Assembly (NCBI GenBank): GCA_002700365.1
Contig: PADB01000010.1
Span: 137,277-174,080 of the forward strand
Direction of reading: 5' to 3'
Length of the DNA stretch: 36,804 nt
DNA from: Kordiimonas sp.
GTDB taxonomy: Bacteria; Pseudomonadota; Alphaproteobacteria; Sphingomonadales; Emcibacteraceae
Positions 10,342-18,334 of this stretch are shown here, piece by piece. Within the stretch, counting starts at the first letter, position 1, and the number at the start of each line of letters is the position of its first letter. Both the position numbers and the translations under genes were made by a program. The notes under the pieces were generated by a model. It was not told the DNA's origin and did no database searches. It saw nothing but the letters and a program-made list of their open reading frames with translations.

Positions 10342-10787
10342 TGCATACCCCCCGTCACCTTGATATCAGACATTAACCACGCCTGACGTTCATACGGACC
10401 GATATCTTCATCAGTAAAAGAAGGGGCCGTCTGCACTTTTGTTTTTGGCCGCAATCTTGGCAGTGGGGCCTTAAATTCGTCAACAACGCCACCGCGGGGA
10501 CTGCCCGGCGCGCGCATTCCTAACTCATTAACAGCAGCCACAATTTGCCCCCCCTCCATGGAAGACAACGTCAGAAAACGTGCCGATAACCGCGTCAAAC
10601 GCGCTGGACGTGATAGATACGCCAATTCTGCCTTCAACACTTTTATGGCATTTTGATCGTCAATTATTTGGCGGGCCAATTGCTGATGGCGACGTTCCAG
10701 CAGCTCTGTAGAATTTTTGACCCGATAGACAAAAACCCCCGCAACAATGGCAAACACAACCAGCAAAGACACCATAAATCGCGTCAT
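10338..10787 (-). CDS. ftsL: Cell division protein FtsL-like
   Basis: This is a small bitopic membrane protein of 149 residues. A single N-terminal helix (LLVVFAIVAGVFVY, residues 8-21) is followed by a periplasmic coiled coil (residues 25-60) with ELAYLSRPARLTRLSARFL, the pattern typical of alphaproteobacterial FtsL. The C-terminal 70 residues are proline- and arginine-rich and poorly conserved. FtsL joins FtsB and FtsQ in the divisome and helps activate FtsWI. Its place between rsmH and ftsI, overlapping both by four bases, is the canonical ftsL position and is strong support, since sequence conservation in the family is low. Confidence 0.88.
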   Translation of the reverse strand: MTRFMVSLLVVFAIVAGVFVYRVKNSTELLERRHQQLARQIIDDQNAIKVLKAELAYLSRPARLTRLSARFLTLSSMEGGQIVAAVNELGMRAPGSPRGGVVDEFKAPLPRLRPKTKVQTAPSFTDEDIGPYERQAWLMSDIKVTGGMQ

Positions 10788-11776
10788 TGTCGCCCCCCCG
10801 CCTTTACAACAACAGGAACCGCCGCTGTTCGACGGGCCGCGCGCAACTTTGCTGAACGGGAACGGGGGTTTTCATTAATTTCCTCAGCACTGGCGACTAC
10901 AGCCTTGCGGGTCATGACCTCAAAGGCCGGATCCTGTTCAGCACCATCCGGCATTGGCATATGCCGCGACGTCGTAACCGCACGCCCTGACTGCTCCAAA
11001 AGGAAACGCTTCACAATACGGTCTTCTAATGAATGAAACGTCACAACAACCAGGCGGCCACCGGGCTTCAATAATGTTAATGAAGATGACAATGCATGCC
11101 GCAATTCGCCCAGCTCATCATTGACATATATACGCAAAGCCTGAAACGTCCTGGTCGCGGGATGAATAGTTTTCTTATGGCGCGGGCCTTCTCCAATAGT
11201 ATTGACAATCAATTTTGCCAACTGACCTGTTGTCGTCAACGCGGCTTCATCACGGGCCTTGACAATAGCCTTCGCAATACGCCGGGATTTTTTTTCTTCA
11301 CCATATAAATAAAGGATGTCTGCCAATGCAGCCTCCTCCATATGATTGACAACATCTGCAGCACTTTGCCCCTGAATACTCATGCGCATATCCAGCGGCC
11401 CGTCTTCTTGAAAAGAAAAACCCCGCATACGCTGATCCAGCTGCATAGATGACACACCAATATCCAGCATGATGCCATCCACCTGTGCCACACCACAGCC
11501 AGATAATAAGTCAGCCATTTCAGAAAACCGCCCTTCTAGAAGGCGAAACCTATCACCGTAAGACTGCTTCAATGCCGCAGCATAAGGAGCAACAGTCGGG
11601 TCACGGTCTATCCCATAAACTTGACAGGGCACTGCATCCAGCACCGCACGACTATACCCCCCCGCTCCAAAGGTTCCATCCACATAAACTTCGCCCTCAG
11701 CAGGAGCGAGGGCGTCTAGAACGTCATCCAGCAGGACGGAATAATGCGGCACAGGGGGCAACGTCTCCGCCATCAT
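10784..11776 (-). CDS. rsmH: 16S rRNA (cytosine(1402)-N(4))-methyltransferase
   Basis: RsmH (MraW) is an S-adenosylmethionine methyltransferase that N4-methylates C1402 of 16S rRNA in the decoding centre. The 330-residue protein has the N-terminal HYSVLLDDVLDAL motif, the SAM-binding VDGTFGAGGYSRAVL, LDIGVSSMQLD followed by RGFSFQEDGPLDMRM, and the C-terminal VVVTFHSLEDRIVKRF. The first of two adjacent ATG codons overlaps the mraZ stop by four bases, and the end overlaps ftsL by four bases. Position after mraZ is the standard dcw order. Confidence 0.97.
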   Translation of the reverse strand: MMAETLPPVPHYSVLLDDVLDALAPAEGEVYVDGTFGAGGYSRAVLDAVPCQVYGIDRDPTVAPYAAALKQSYGDRFRLLEGRFSEMADLLSGCGVAQVDGIMLDIGVSSMQLDQRMRGFSFQEDGPLDMRMSIQGQSAADVVNHMEEAALADILYLYGEEKKSRRIAKAIVKARDEAALTTTGQLAKLIVNTIGEGPRHKKTIHPATRTFQALRIYVNDELGELRHALSSSLTLLKPGGRLVVVTFHSLEDRIVKRFLLEQSGRAVTTSRHMPMPDGAEQDPAFEVMTRKAVVASAEEINENPRSRSAKLRAARRTAAVPVVVKAGGRQ

Positions 11777-12255
11777 GACGATCCCCCCTCACCCTCAGGT
11801 CGTTCAGACCGCTTCAGATGTAAGCTATCACGGCGCGTACGCGCCACTTCCCGCACAGAAGAAATGTGGTCCGCAAAAGCTTCTGGCTCCCATATCTGGA
11901 ACGTCTTTCCACGACCTACAAATGTGGCCCGGTCCACAATTCCTGCGTGAGATAACAAGGCATCTGGTATCAATACCCGCCCTTCGGAATCAAAAGAAAG
12001 CTGAACCGATCCCGCAAGTATGGTCGTGGCAAAGGCTTCATGCTCATCGGTGTAGGGGGCAAATTCATCAATACTTTCACTGAGCCGCTCCATATAGCTC
12101 AGATCACAGCCCTCAATAGCGGGATGAACAAAAGAATTATAACACACAATCCCCGGCCAGCCCTGCGACGCCAAAGCCGCACGAAAAGGCGCAGGTACGG
12201 AAACTCGCCCTTTCTTATCGACCTTGTTGGTAAATGTGGACAAAAATAATGGCAT
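11773..12255 (-). CDS. mraZ: Transcriptional regulator MraZ
   Basis: MraZ is an AbrB-fold DNA-binding protein, first gene of the dcw operon, and in E. coli it represses its own operon. The 160-residue protein contains the two expected half-repeats: NKVDKKGRVSVPAPFRAAL near residues 9-27 and LSFDSEGRVLIPDALLSHAG in the second half. Each contributes a swapped-hairpin barrel with a GRV core. Family members form ring-shaped oligomers that bind TGGG-type direct repeats at 10-bp spacing. Exactly such repeats occur upstream of this gene at 12322-12509, so autoregulation is likely. Confidence 0.96.
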   Translation of the reverse strand: MPLFLSTFTNKVDKKGRVSVPAPFRAALASQGWPGIVCYNSFVHPAIEGCDLSYMERLSESIDEFAPYTDEHEAFATTILAGSVQLSFDSEGRVLIPDALLSHAGIVDRATFVGRGKTFQIWEPEAFADHISSVREVARTRRDSLHLKRSERPEGEGGSS

Positions 12256-12321
12256 TCTGCCAGCCCCGCGCTCATTTCCCTGCTATTCGCTTCCCGCACC
12301 CGTCACAGGATCACTTTAATA

Positions 12322-12356
12322 TGGGATATCATGGGATGTTATGGTCGTCAATGGGA
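12322..12356 (+). promoter_or_regulatory. MraZ box cluster 1 (four repeats)
   Basis: TGGGA occurs at 12322-12326, 12332-12336 and 12352-12356, with a degenerate TGGTC at 12342-12346. The four are in exact 10-bp register, each preceded by A and separated by five bases. This is the architecture described for MraZ operators (TGGGN with 5-bp spacers). The cluster lies 67-101 bases upstream of the mraZ ATG, with the repeats reading away from mraZ. A TTGACG at 12347-12352 on the mraZ sense strand falls inside it and could be a -35 element, but its -10 partner is poor. Confidence 0.8.
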
Positions 12357-12376
12357 CCAGATGTTAAAATACGGGG

Positions 12377-12392
12377 GTTAACAAGGTATTAA
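12377..12392 (-). promoter_or_regulatory. Candidate CtrA binding site
   Basis: On the mraZ sense strand the sequence reads TTAATACCTTGTTAAC, which fits the CtrA consensus TTAA-N7-TTAAC exactly. It lies about 120 bases upstream of the mraZ start, between MraZ clusters 1 and 2. A GAATC site (GANTC, the CcrM methylation target) lies at 12423-12427. CtrA control of division genes is known in Caulobacter, and an RcdA homologue is encoded in this window, which makes the match more plausible. Binding is inference. Confidence 0.5.
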
Positions 12393-12453
12393 TAAGGCAC
12401 CTTTTCTACATAAATACCATATGAATCAATATATTATATTATTCACAATGCCA

Positions 12454-12468
12454 TCCCATAGGATCCCA
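12454..12468 (-). promoter_or_regulatory. MraZ box cluster 2 (two repeats, inverted)
   Basis: On the minus strand the sequence is TGGGATCCTATGGGA: two TGGGA units with a 5-bp spacer, in the opposite orientation to clusters 1 and 3. It is 199-213 bases upstream of mraZ and about 207 bases upstream of the divergent amidotransferase start, flanked by an AT-rich stretch at 12405-12447. Confidence 0.65.
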
Positions 12469-12494
12469 TAATTCTCAGATTATTTTTACGAATA

Positions 12495-12509
12495 TGGGAT
12501 TTTATGGGA
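12495..12509 (+). promoter_or_regulatory. MraZ box cluster 3 (two repeats)
   Basis: TGGGATTTTATGGGA on the plus strand gives two TGGGA units at 10-bp spacing. It is closer to the divergent amidotransferase gene (166 bases before its ATG) than to mraZ. A further single TGGGA lies at 12631-12635. The placement suggests the amidotransferase promoter may also be under MraZ control. Confidence 0.6.
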
Positions 12510-12674
12510 GCCGTCCGCCCCCATCACAAGAACATAAACAGAACTTAAGCTATCTCCTCCCCAATCTTTCAGGAGATGCCCCACGGAGTCGCTCACCTCG
12601 TCACAGGATGACTGGATGTGATGAAATATATGGGATATCTTCACCTGCATACCCTCATCAACGCAGGAGCCTCT

Positions 12675-13385
12675 ATGCGCGTACATGCCCTCTATCATGT
12701 CCCATTTGAAGGACTGGCGAATATCAGCAACTGGCTCGACCAACGCGCCGCGGTCTTTACTGAGACATATACCTATGAGGAAGGTGCTTCATTTCCACCT
12801 GCTGAAGATATCGACCTGCTCATCGTTATGGGCGGGCCGATGGGGGTTTATGACCATGACAAACACCCGTGGCTCGTGACAGAGAAATCCTTTATTAAAA
12901 ATGTCATTTCCGCCGGGAAAAAGGTATTGGGAATTTGTCTGGGTGCGCAACTCATCGCAGATGTTCTGGGCGCAGAAGTGCGCCCTCACCCGCAAAAAGA
13001 AATAGGATGGTTTCCAGTGTACAAAACCTCCGATGCGCAACGCAGGGCTCATCATTCGGAACTGGTCTCTATCTTACCTGATGAATTTATGGCTTTTCAC
13101 TGGCATGGCGACCGCTTCGCCATTCCCAAAGGTGCCACACATCTCTTTACCAGCGATATTTGTGCCCCCCAGGGCTTCTTATTTAATGACAACGTATTGG
13201 GCCTACAATTCCATCTAGAAACAACCCCCGACAGCCTTCAGGCGCTCATCGAACACTGTGGGAAGGAATTAACAGATGCCCCCTCTATCCAACTTGCCCC
13301 GGTTATGCTGGATAATATTGCCCTATGCCAACCAGCCAATAGGCTTATGGCAAAAATATTAGATAAACTAATGGGGATAGAGTGA
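12675..13385 (+). CDS. Class I glutamine amidotransferase (GMP synthase-like)
   Basis: This 236-residue stand-alone class I glutamine amidotransferase has Cys88 in the nucleophile elbow GICLGAQL and the His180/Glu182 pair in LQFHLETTPD, completing a Cys-His-Glu triad. The oxyanion strand reads VMGGPMGVYD, and FHWHGDRF is typical of the GMP-synthase-like subgroup. The real acceptor is unknown; related proteins hydrolyse glutamine or gamma-glutamyl compounds. The frame extends upstream to 12618, but I start at the ATG at 12675 because CAGGAG lies six bases before it and the residues added upstream do not look conserved. It is divergent from mraZ and shares its box-rich intergenic region. Confidence 0.88.
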   Translation: MRVHALYHVPFEGLANISNWLDQRAAVFTETYTYEEGASFPPAEDIDLLIVMGGPMGVYDHDKHPWLVTEKSFIKNVISAGKKVLGICLGAQLIADVLGAEVRPHPQKEIGWFPVYKTSDAQRRAHHSELVSILPDEFMAFHWHGDRFAIPKGATHLFTSDICAPQGFLFNDNVLGLQFHLETTPDSLQALIEHCGKELTDAPSIQLAPVMLDNIALCQPANRLMAKILDKLMGIE

Positions 13386-13387
13386 GC

Positions 13388-13444
13388 AGGATGCACTCTG
13401 AAAGCCGCCCGCAACCTACCTGCGGCCAATAGGCATTGCATCCT
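13388..13444 (+). terminator. Long stem-loop after the amidotransferase gene
   Basis: Perfect 8-bp arms AGGATGCA (13388-13395) and TGCATCCT (13437-13444) enclose a second hairpin, CCGCA (13409-13413) with TGCGG (13421-13425). It begins two bases after the stop codon. No U-tract follows, so an intrinsic terminator is uncertain; an mRNA 3' structure is equally possible. Confidence 0.4.
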
Positions 13445-13543
13445 AGACATCAAACTGTTAGTTTGCGCGCAATTTCTTCATAAAAATGTGTCCGATGCTT
13501 AACATCAGCATTTTTCGCGGTTCTTTGATAGTGGAAATATCCT

Positions 13544-14110
13544 ATGAAAATTGATGGCAACTCAATTCGCCCCGGTAACGTAATTGAACATCAAGGCAGC
13601 CTTTGGGTGGCGGTAAAGACCCAGCATACCCAACCGGGCAAAGGTGGTGCCTACCTACAGGTAGAACTAAAAAACCTGACCGATGGCCGTAAACTGAATG
13701 AACGCTTCCGTTCGTCTGAAAAGGTCGAAAAAGTCCGTTTGGAACAGAAAAATCACAGCTTCCTTTTTGAAACGGACGGCATGTATACTTTCATGGATAT
13801 TGAAACCTACGACCAGATTGAAATTTCCGGTGACTTTTTAGGCGAACAGGCCGCTTATCTTCAGGATGGCATGGAAGTTGTTGTCGAATTTCATGATGAA
13901 ACCCCGCTTGGCGTCCAATTACCTCAAACTGTTGAATTAGAGGTTGTGGAGACCGAGCCTGTGGTCAAAGGACAGACAGCAGCATCTTCCAACAAACCTG
14001 CCATTCTGGAAAATAATGTTCGTACGATGGTCCCGCCCTTTATTAATGTCGGCGAGCGTATCGTTGTCTATACCGAAGACGGCAGCTACGCTGAACGCGC
14101 CAAAAGCTAA
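13544..14110 (+). CDS. efp: Elongation factor P
   Basis: EF-P binds between the P and E sites of the ribosome and relieves stalling at polyproline stretches. The 188-residue protein has the three-barrel length and layout. The loop [16 protein letters not shown] places the modifiable lysine at Lys33, equivalent to Lys34 of E. coli. The C-terminal domain has the EF-P signature region [12 protein letters not shown]-like (here [16 protein letters not shown]). No epmA or epmB modification gene is visible nearby. The gene is preceded by 158 bases that contain a small stem-loop with T-run (ATGCT/AGCAT around 13495-13517). Confidence 0.97.
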   Translation: MKIDGNSIRPGNVIEHQGSLWVAVKTQHTQPGKGGAYLQVELKNLTDGRKLNERFRSSEKVEKVRLEQKNHSFLFETDGMYTFMDIETYDQIEISGDFLGEQAAYLQDGMEVVVEFHDETPLGVQLPQTVELEVVETEPVVKGQTAASSNKPAILENNVRTMVPPFINVGERIVVYTEDGSYAERAKS

Positions 14111-14156
14111 CCATCATATCAACAGCACCGAATGATTTGTAACAAAGGCGTACCTC

Positions 14157-14984
14157 ATGGCCCTTCAAAACGCACTTATTAATGTGATGGAAAAAGCCGC
14201 CCAAAAAGCAGGGCGAAAACTGGCCCGTGACTTTGGTGAGGTTGAACAACTCCAAGTCTCCCGCAAGGGCCCTGCTGATTTCGTTTCCGCCGCAGATACC
14301 GCAGCGGAACGCATTATCCGCAGTGATCTGGAATATGCCCGCCCGGATTTTGGCTTCTTACTGGAAGAAGGCGGTGAAATTAAGGGGACAGACCCGAAAA
14401 ACTCCCGCTGGATTGTAGACCCATTGGATGGCACAACGAATTTTCTGCATGGCATTCCCCATTTTGCGATTTCCATCGCCTTGGAACAACAAGGGGAAAT
14501 CGTTGTGGCCTTGATCTATAATCCCATCACAGACGACACTTACTGGGCGGAGAAAGGCCGGGGGGCCTATTTAAATAGCCGGCGTCTCCGGGTCTCTTCA
14601 CGACGCAGTTTAAAAGACTGCGTTCTGGCCACGGGTATTCCTTTTGCCGGTCGGCCCAATCACAAACCCTTCCTGCACAATCTAGAAAGTTTCATGCCGA
14701 ATGTAGCCGGCGTGCGCCGCTTTGGCGCAGCGTCTTTGGATTTGGCCTATGTCGCCGCAGGCAGGTTTGACGGCTTTTGGGAAAGCGACCTCAGCCCCTG
14801 GGACTTGGCCGCCGGTATTTTGATTGTCCGCGAAGCGGGGGGCAGCGTATCGACCTTTGACGGCCGCGACCGCGCGCTAGAGACCGGCGAAATTCTAGCG
14901 ACGAACAATAGCATTCACGGCCCTATGTTGCGCACATTACAGCAGGCCAGAAAAGACTATCGCGCAACGCTTCCTGCGTCATAA
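14157..14984 (+). CDS. suhB: Inositol-1-monophosphatase family protein
   Basis: This is a Mg2+-dependent, Li+-sensitive phosphatase of the inositol monophosphatase family. Metal ligands are visible as LLEEGGEIKG (Glu70/Glu71) and WIVDPLDGTTNF (Asp88 and Asp91), with the C-terminal motif SPWDLAAGILIVREAGG. The 275 residues are normal. In E. coli SuhB also takes part in rRNA antitermination with NusA; whether this applies here is unknown. An AAAGG ribosome site precedes the ATG. It follows efp by 46 bases and leads a plus-strand run into the envelope module, possibly as one transcript. Confidence 0.93.
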   Translation: MALQNALINVMEKAAQKAGRKLARDFGEVEQLQVSRKGPADFVSAADTAAERIIRSDLEYARPDFGFLLEEGGEIKGTDPKNSRWIVDPLDGTTNFLHGIPHFAISIALEQQGEIVVALIYNPITDDTYWAEKGRGAYLNSRRLRVSSRRSLKDCVLATGIPFAGRPNHKPFLHNLESFMPNVAGVRRFGAASLDLAYVAAGRFDGFWESDLSPWDLAAGILIVREAGGSVSTFDGRDRALETGEILATNNSIHGPMLRTLQQARKDYRATLPAS

Positions 14985-15006
14985 GGGCATATAAACAGGG
15001 TTTTTG

Positions 15007-15654
15007 ATGACAGTACAGCACACAGGTCGTCATTCTGCGAAGGGAACCACACCCAAAACTTTTACCGTGGCATCCGTCTTCACGCGGGCCCGAATAACAC
15101 TACCTGTTACGTCCTTGCATCTATCCGCCTGCAAAGCATTATCCCGTCTGTTGCTGACTTCTCTCTGTATCTTCTTCTCTATGCAATGGGCCGCACAGGC
15201 ACAAAGCCCAACAGTTACAACTGACGAAATACAATCCGACACCACACATCAAGGTGCCATCCAGAAATCCGCCCAACACATGTCTGTTGTAGAGGCAATG
15301 ACCGCCGTTGCAAGTCGCCCGGAATTAACCCTCACGTTTCCGGAAGATTACGTTGCCCTTAATCCCCAACAGATACAGCAAATAGAAGTCTGGGCCACCC
15401 CATTTGTAAAAGCCCCCCTACCGATTACGGTCATCAGTTACGCGGCCCTTCGTCGTGGTTATGGGGATGGCTCAGAACGACTTGCCCGCCACGAAGCCAT
15501 CCGCATTGGATTCAAACGCGCCCTTGCTGTGCAGGAAACCCTTACGCAAATGGGGGTCCCGATAAAAAACGTTTCGCTTCATGCACCGGGGCCCGCCACT
15601 TCGGGCTATGCGGAACGCATTGTCATTTACCCACGCAAAATACCCTTCCAATAA
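15007..15654 (+). CDS. Exported OmpA-like protein of unknown function
   Basis: I do not recognise a named family. The 215-residue protein has a long basic N-region, a hydrophobic segment LLLTSLCIFFSMQWAAQAQS around residues 47-66 ending in a signal-peptidase-like AQAQS, then a periplasmic domain. The C-terminal 90 residues resemble a degenerate OmpA-type fold: PITVISYAALRRGYGDGSER, RHEAIRIGFKRALAVQETL and a final ERIVIYP strand, equivalent to the HxD strand, LSxxRAxAV helix and last strand of OmpA domains, but without the key aspartate. It lies 22 bases after suhB and before a MotA/ExbB plus MotB/OmpA pair, so a role in the cell envelope with them is inferred. Confidence 0.65.
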   Translation: MTVQHTGRHSAKGTTPKTFTVASVFTRARITLPVTSLHLSACKALSRLLLTSLCIFFSMQWAAQAQSPTVTTDEIQSDTTHQGAIQKSAQHMSVVEAMTAVASRPELTLTFPEDYVALNPQQIQQIEVWATPFVKAPLPITVISYAALRRGYGDGSERLARHEAIRIGFKRALAVQETLTQMGVPIKNVSLHAPGPATSGYAERIVIYPRKIPFQ

Positions 15655-15888
15655 TTTCCCCGCCACGACCACATTCCAATAGAGCCATGGCCATAATGTC
15701 GCCCCATATGCTTATAACTATTGGTCGTCGTTCACATTAGCTATGTTGAAACAGCCGCAATAAGACAGTCGTAAGGCAGGCAATTCCCTCTCTTTATTTC
15801 TGTCATTGCACCGACCCTAGCTAATCGTTACCCTTAGCCTAATTTTGCGATATCAATTCATAGAATTTTAAGCCGCCGGAGCCCCTAT

Positions 15889-17148
15889 ATGAACCGCCCA
15901 CAAAGGTATCTGACCCGGATTTTTCTGTTTCTCACTGCTGTCATCATCGTATGCGGGGCACTGTTTTCACCCATCGAAGCAGCCTTTATTGCCAACCCTG
16001 CCTTAAACGGGCTGATTGCGGCAACATTGATCATAGGGGTGTTTATTGTTATCCGGCAAATCATGCAACTTTCTTCCGCCCGGCAATGGCTTGACTGCTT
16101 AAAAGAAGATATTCGTCACAATATCGCAGATGACCAACCCATGGACGCGCCTCCCACGTTACTTTCACCTCTTTCAGCCCTGACCACAGAAAGTGATAAT
16201 GGCCCTTCGCTATCCAAAACATCATTATCCACACTGTCCATGAGAACTATCCTGGACGGCGTAGGCGCCCGACTGGATGAAAGTCGTGAATTAAGCCGCT
16301 ATCTTATTGGGTTACTTATTTTCCTGGGCCTACTGGGTACATTCTGGGGACTATTGGGGACAATCGGCTCCATTAAAGACACTATAGATAGCCTGAATGT
16401 TGGCGGGGCTGACATTACCTTGATGTTTGAAGATTTGAAAGAAGGACTCGCAGCACCACTTGGTGGGATGGGCACGGCTTTTAGCTCCTCCCTATTCGGT
16501 CTTGCCGGATCAGTCATTCTCGGCTTTGTGGACCTTCAGGCGGGGCAAGCACAAAATCGCTTCTATAATGACCTGGAAGACTGGCTATCCTCTGTAACCA
16601 AGTTTTCCGCAGCGTCCATGGCCGTAGAAGGCGGCACAGGATCTACCCCTGCCTTTGTTGGTGCGTTGTTGGAACAGTCCGCCGATAGCATGGACCGCCT
16701 GCAAAGATCGTTCTCCCATGCCGAAGACGGACGTGCAGAAATCACCTCGGCATTGGTCACACTTGCAACTCATTTCGAAGCCGTGGCAGACCAACAGAAA
16801 AACCAAAATGCCTTATTGGAAAAAATCTTAAAATCCCAATTAGACAGCCGCAACTTGCTGCGCGATCAAATAGATTCCCAACAGAACGCTACAAACAGTA
16901 GCGACCGAAATGACGCCAGCCTTACGCACCTGCGTAACATGGATGTACAATTAAAACAGCTCAATGCAGAGATCACCAAATCGCGGCAACAATTAGGTGA
17001 AGAACTACGTAGTGAATTGCGTCTGCTCAGCCGCAGCCTCGGCACAGCTCTGGACCAAATGGCGGAAAAAAAGTCCCAAAGACAAACGACCAACATCAAA
17101 AGCGACCCCACCAGTGAGTTAGTCGCACGAAGAGAAGATAAATCCTGA
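15889..17148 (+). CDS. MotA/TolQ/ExbB proton channel family protein
   Basis: This 419-residue inner-membrane protein has two helices near residues 10-57, a third at about 139-160 (LIGLLIFLGLLGTFWGLLGT) and a fourth at about 193-215 (GMGTAFSSSLFGLAGSVILG). The last two match the pore helices of ExbB, TolQ and MotA, including the small and Thr residues of the GLLGT motif. A long cytoplasmic tail (residues 220-419) is predicted to be helical and coiled-coil. Its neighbour, two bases downstream, is the matching MotB-like protein, so the two probably form an ion-driven complex that pulls on peptidoglycan. No flagellar gene is nearby, so I do not call it motA. GGAG precedes the ATG. Confidence 0.85.
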   Translation: MNRPQRYLTRIFLFLTAVIIVCGALFSPIEAAFIANPALNGLIAATLIIGVFIVIRQIMQLSSARQWLDCLKEDIRHNIADDQPMDAPPTLLSPLSALTTESDNGPSLSKTSLSTLSMRTILDGVGARLDESRELSRYLIGLLIFLGLLGTFWGLLGTIGSIKDTIDSLNVGGADITLMFEDLKEGLAAPLGGMGTAFSSSLFGLAGSVILGFVDLQAGQAQNRFYNDLEDWLSSVTKFSAASMAVEGGTGSTPAFVGALLEQSADSMDRLQRSFSHAEDGRAEITSALVTLATHFEAVADQQKNQNALLEKILKSQLDSRNLLRDQIDSQQNATNSSDRNDASLTHLRNMDVQLKQLNAEITKSRQQLGEELRSELRLLSRSLGTALDQMAEKKSQRQTTNIKSDPTSELVARREDKS

Positions 17149-17150
17149 AA

Positions 17151-18245
17151 ATGATGTTATCTCGCCGCAACCGTCACTCAAACCATACCAATAATACCTG
17201 GCCCGGCTTTGTCGATGCCTTAAGCACATTGTTGCTGGTGATAATTTTTCTCCTTTCTATGTTTGTTTTGGCACAATTCTTTCTTGGCACTGCCTTATCC
17301 GGCCGTGATGAAGCCTTGGTCAAACTGCAAAATCAGGTTTTGGAGCTGGGCGATCTTCTGGCTTTGGAACAACAGGCTAACCGCGATCTGCGGGATAATA
17401 TTTCTCAACTGTCGGCGTCCCTACAATCTGCAAATATGACCCGTGAAGAGCTGGAAAGTCGTATTAATGATTTAGAGGCGGACATTGCCCAGGCCGAAGG
17501 ACGCACTGCACGCATGCAGGAAAGTCGCCAGGAAAATGAAAGTAATTTGCGTGACCTGGAGCAACGTTATGCGGAAGCAAGTCGCGCCTTGGGGGAAGAA
17601 CGTGAACTTAGCCATCGCGCCCGACAACAAGTTGAGCAGCTCAATAGCCAGCTGACGCAACTCCGTCAGCAACTGGCCTCATTACAGTCCGCTTTAGAGG
17701 CATCAGAACTGCGCGATCGCGAACAAAAAGCCACTATTGCTAACCTTAGCCAACGCCTAAATACTGCATTGGCCTCAAAAGTAGCAGAATTACACCAATA
17801 TCGCTCTGAATTCTTTGGCCGCCTCAAAACCGCCCTTGGCAATAATCCTAATATCCGCGTACAAGGTGACCGGTTTATTTTCCAGTCAGAGGTCCTGTTC
17901 GGATCCGGGTCCGCTGACCTTGACCAAAACGGAAAACGGGAAATGGCAAAGCTTGCTCAAACGCTGGTGGAAATTTCCCAACAAATTCCAACCGACATAA
18001 ACTGGATTTTGCGCGTTGACGGGCATACTGACAAATTACCCATCAAGAGCGGACGTTATCCATCCAACTGGGAACTGTCTATCGCCCGGGCTTTATCTGT
18101 TGTCTATTTCCTGAATTCCCGCGGGGTTGACGCCCACCGGCTCGCGGCAACGGGTTTCGGCCCTTATCAACCCTTAGATCCCGCCGACACCCCTGACGCA
18201 TATCAACGCAACCGCCGCATTGAATTACGCCTTACTGCAAAATAA
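17151..18245 (+). CDS. MotB-like membrane protein with coiled coil and OmpA domain
   Basis: This 364-residue protein has a short cytoplasmic N-terminus, one membrane helix (WPGFVDALSTLLLVIIFLLS, residues 17-36), a long coiled coil (about 55-215) and a C-terminal OmpA peptidoglycan-binding domain (about 225-360). Asp22 at the start of the helix corresponds to the proton-carrying aspartate of MotB and of ExbD/TolR. The OmpA domain has RVDGHTDKLPIKSG, NWELSIARALSVVYFL and QRNRRIELRL, with the peptidoglycan-contacting Asp and Arg. The coiled coil is much longer than in MotB. Two ATG codons are adjacent at the start, two bases after the channel gene; the pair is clearly co-translated. Confidence 0.87.
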   Translation: MMLSRRNRHSNHTNNTWPGFVDALSTLLLVIIFLLSMFVLAQFFLGTALSGRDEALVKLQNQVLELGDLLALEQQANRDLRDNISQLSASLQSANMTREELESRINDLEADIAQAEGRTARMQESRQENESNLRDLEQRYAEASRALGEERELSHRARQQVEQLNSQLTQLRQQLASLQSALEASELRDREQKATIANLSQRLNTALASKVAELHQYRSEFFGRLKTALGNNPNIRVQGDRFIFQSEVLFGSGSADLDQNGKREMAKLAQTLVEISQQIPTDINWILRVDGHTDKLPIKSGRYPSNWELSIARALSVVYFLNSRGVDAHRLAATGFGPYQPLDPADTPDAYQRNRRIELRLTAK

Positions 18246-18334
18246 CATTAAGCCCATAGCACAGACGCCCGCATAGTACGCAGTACGCTGTAATACTCTA
18301 TAGAATAACCAACCTTATGATCTATCTTGCCGAT

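Noticed and set aside
12618-12674. Upstream extension of the amidotransferase frame.
   Set aside because: The internal ATG at 12675 has a good CAGGAG site, and the added 19 residues do not fit the family N-terminus.
12486-12743. 85-codon minus-strand frame upstream of mraZ.
   Set aside because: It overlaps MraZ cluster 3 and the start of the amidotransferase gene, and its product resembles nothing known.
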